DNA of 64,000 bases from Treponema_I sp045599005 (GTDB taxonomy: Bacteria; Spirochaetota; Spirochaetia; Treponematales; Treponemataceae): assembly GCA_045599005.1 (NCBI GenBank), contig JAZRVF010000018.1:1-64000 (forward strand), written 5' to 3'. This document shows, piece by piece, positions 62,536-64,000 of the stretch; positions within the stretch are counted from its first letter, which is position 1, and each line of letters opens with the position of its first letter. Both the position numbers and the translations under genes were made by a program. The notes beneath the pieces were generated by a model. It was not told the origin of the DNA and did not search any database. It saw only the letters and a list, made by a program, of their open reading frames with translations.

Positions 62536-64000
62536 ATGAAAAAAGTTTTTTTATCACTTCTGTTACTGTCTTTATTTTCAGTTTTCTATGCAGAAACTTC
62601 CAGTTCAGAAATCCGGGTCTTACCGGATTACACTTCCATGGTGATGGACGTGGCCGCATACGATGACACAATTTATGAAGCAATTCTTGCTCTTTCATCT
62701 GATGACGATGATGATCCGTACAATATCTTCATCAATAAGTACATAGACACAGAATATGTTTCCACAGTCAGCATCGAAATTCCACCGGAGCAGTTTACAA
62801 CAGGAGAATTCCGGGAAAACAGGAGTCATTATGAGCATCTTAAGGTTTTTCCCATCAATAAAGATGAGATCTGTGTTACAGTTTATGCCTGTTTCTCAAA
62901 CTGTCATTTCACTTTCCTGAGAATCAGGGATGATGAGATTATCTCCAGAAAAACCTATAATCTGCGGAATACATCCAGTTATGAAAGCACAGAATATTCT
63001 TATGACGGAAAAGATACAGTCTATTTTTCCTATAACGGTCAGCAGAAGTTTTCTGAGACAGGATGGGACACCTGGATCATGGCTTTTGATCTGGATGGAA
63101 ATGTAAAAGCCTATAAAAAACTGTTTACTTCCGGCTCTGATTCTGTTGGCGATATGTGCTCATTTCCTGACTGTGTGTATGTGAACTGCGAATTCGGAGT
63201 GTATTCAAAAAATAAAGCCCAGGCTGTTCTAAAACTGTCACCGGATCTGGAATTACTGGAGATATATCCATACAATTTAAAAGATTCAAAAGTCCATTAC
63301 CTTGATTTATACAATAGCCCGAATAAACTGATTTTAAGTTTTGCCGGATCAGATGAAAAAGGAAACCGCGTAAACTGCAGATCTGTTTATGATTCAGAGA
63401 TGAATCTGGAAGGAACCTTTATTGAGACCAGTCTTTTTGACAGAAATTTGACAGACGATTCAGAACCATTCGGTGATTCTGTATACATCAGTTCGGAATA
63501 TTATTCAGACAACGGGTTTACAGTATTGGGAGTCCATGATTCCTGGGATAATATTCTGTGGGGAAATCAGCAGAAACCGGTTTATTACGATTATTTCAGA
63601 TATGCGGATTTTAACAGCGTAGAAGGTTATAGATTTACTGATCCCTTTAAGTATGGTTCTGAAAAACGGATTTATCTGAATGGGAAACTTTTTATCTCCG
63701 GATACAGAACAGACAGCAGTAAAGGCATTTCAAAAGTCTCTTTCCATTCAGTATTAAAGGATAAGACCAGTGTGGAAAACATGCCTTATGAATATGAGAA
63801 GGTTGATTTCAATCTTTTTGACAGGACGGAGGCTTTTACACAGAAAGCGGATGAATTATTTGGAATTGTGATGCTGAAAGATGCAGAGCTTGTTGAAGAG
63901 GAATCTTCAGCCACTGCAGGTGTGACCAGACTTTCATGGATGAATGCGGATCCGGATGATCCTGAAATCCTGAAAACAGTTCCGTCACTTCCATTCTCAG
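62536..64000 (+). CDS. Secreted protein of unknown function, C-terminus outside window
   Basis: The frame is open from the ATG at 62536 to the window edge (488 codons). GGAGATTCAAT gives a good ribosome binding site. A signal peptide (MKKVFLSLLLLSLFSVFYA, before ETSSSE) predicts export. The mature part is acidic and rich in Tyr, Ser and Asp, with repeated beta-strand patterns (DTWIMAFDLDGNVKAYKKLF, QAVLKLSPDLELLEIY) that suggest a propeller-like fold reporting values along strands; this is only an impression. No catalytic motif was recognised. Its leader element is shared with the gene at 59601. Confidence 0.75.
   Translation, partial: MKKVFLSLLLLSLFSVFYAETSSSEIRVLPDYTSMVMDVAAYDDTIYEAILALSSDDDDDPYNIFINKYIDTEYVSTVSIEIPPEQFTTGEFRENRSHYEHLKVFPINKDEICVTVYACFSNCHFTFLRIRDDEIISRKTYNLRNTSSYESTEYSYDGKDTVYFSYNGQQKFSETGWDTWIMAFDLDGNVKAYKKLFTSGSDSVGDMCSFPDCVYVNCEFGVYSKNKAQAVLKLSPDLELLEIYPYNLKDSKVHYLDLYNSPNKLILSFAGSDEKGNRVNCRSVYDSEMNLEGTFIETSLFDRNLTDDSEPFGDSVYISSEYYSDNGFTVLGVHDSWDNILWGNQQKPVYYDYFRYADFNSVEGYRFTDPFKYGSEKRIYLNGKLFISGYRTDSSKGISKVSFHSVLKDKTSVENMPYEYEKVDFNLFDRTEAFTQKADELFGIVMLKDAELVEEESSATAGVTRLSWMNADPDDPEILKTVPSLPFS

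Noticed and set aside
1..64000. tRNA, rRNA, riboswitch, insertion sequence or prophage
   Set aside because: None of the diagnostic sequences or gene sets was seen on reading both strands. Covariance-model searches (tRNAscan-SE, Infernal) were not possible here.

Overview
This window looks like the replication-origin region of a spirochaete chromosome, most likely a gut- or rumen-type Treponema. The evidence is the gene order dnaA-dnaN-recF-DUF721, the order found at the Treponema origin, next to gyrB/gyrA. Spirochaete-like lipoprotein and outer-membrane genes point the same way, and genes for arginine and pyrimidine synthesis, GH42 galactosidase and indolepyruvate oxidoreductase argue against the reduced pathogen T. 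pallidum. The species cannot be named from sequence alone. No tRNA, rRNA, CRISPR array, insertion sequence or prophage was seen.

Layout. (a) 1-15171, minus strand: two giant surface proteins built from Ig-like repeats, probably one operon. The first (2158 aa) ends in a short beta-barrel-like segment. The second is a predicted lipoprotein of more than 2890 residues that runs off the left edge and contains a 1.9-kb tandem super-repeat. (b) 15502-23920, plus: a TtcA-type tRNA thiolase, then acyl-CoA ligase, iorA, iorB and an arginase-family gene with overlapping starts and stops, then a soluble hybrid histidine kinase. (c) 23925-25779, minus: a TetR regulator and an RNA methyltransferase. (d) 25881-28611, plus: pyrF and a fused pyrK-pyrD. 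(e) 28628-32322, minus: a patatin-barrel protein, MgtC and an SDR-like protein. (f) 32443-37191: a LacI regulator, an ASCH protein, a GH42 beta-galactosidase and an ion transporter. (g) 37180-39871: glpK and an epimerase. (h) 46591-39868, minus: one tight operon ptsI-der-merR-rsm22-pfkA-FMN oxidase. (i) 46696-50427: argA, a repeat cluster, a DUF218 protein, two perfect parS sites and a decayed SUMF1-type gene. (j) 50607-59425: gyrA and gyrB leftward, and dnaA, oriC, dnaN, recF and DUF721 rightward. (k) 59453-64000: two unknown secreted proteins behind a shared repeated leader, and a long-chain acyl-CoA ligase.

How it fits together. Near the origin, genes point away from a point between gyrB and dnaN, as expected for a bidirectional origin. 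A DnaA-box cluster lies between dnaA and dnaN, and a parS pair sits about 6-7.5 kb away, so replication initiation and chromosome partition signals are both present. The metabolic genes suggest sugar use (GH42, PTS enzyme I, Pfk, GlpK), fermentation of amino acids through aryl- or branched-chain 2-oxoacids (IorAB plus acyl-CoA ligase), and its own arginine and pyrimidine synthesis. A repeated promoter design stands out: nine genes (including dnaA, ptsI and argA) have a -10 box followed by only 6-7 bases before the start codon and no ribosome binding site, which predicts leaderless mRNAs. Genes inside operons instead have clear ribosome binding sites or overlapping start and stop codons.
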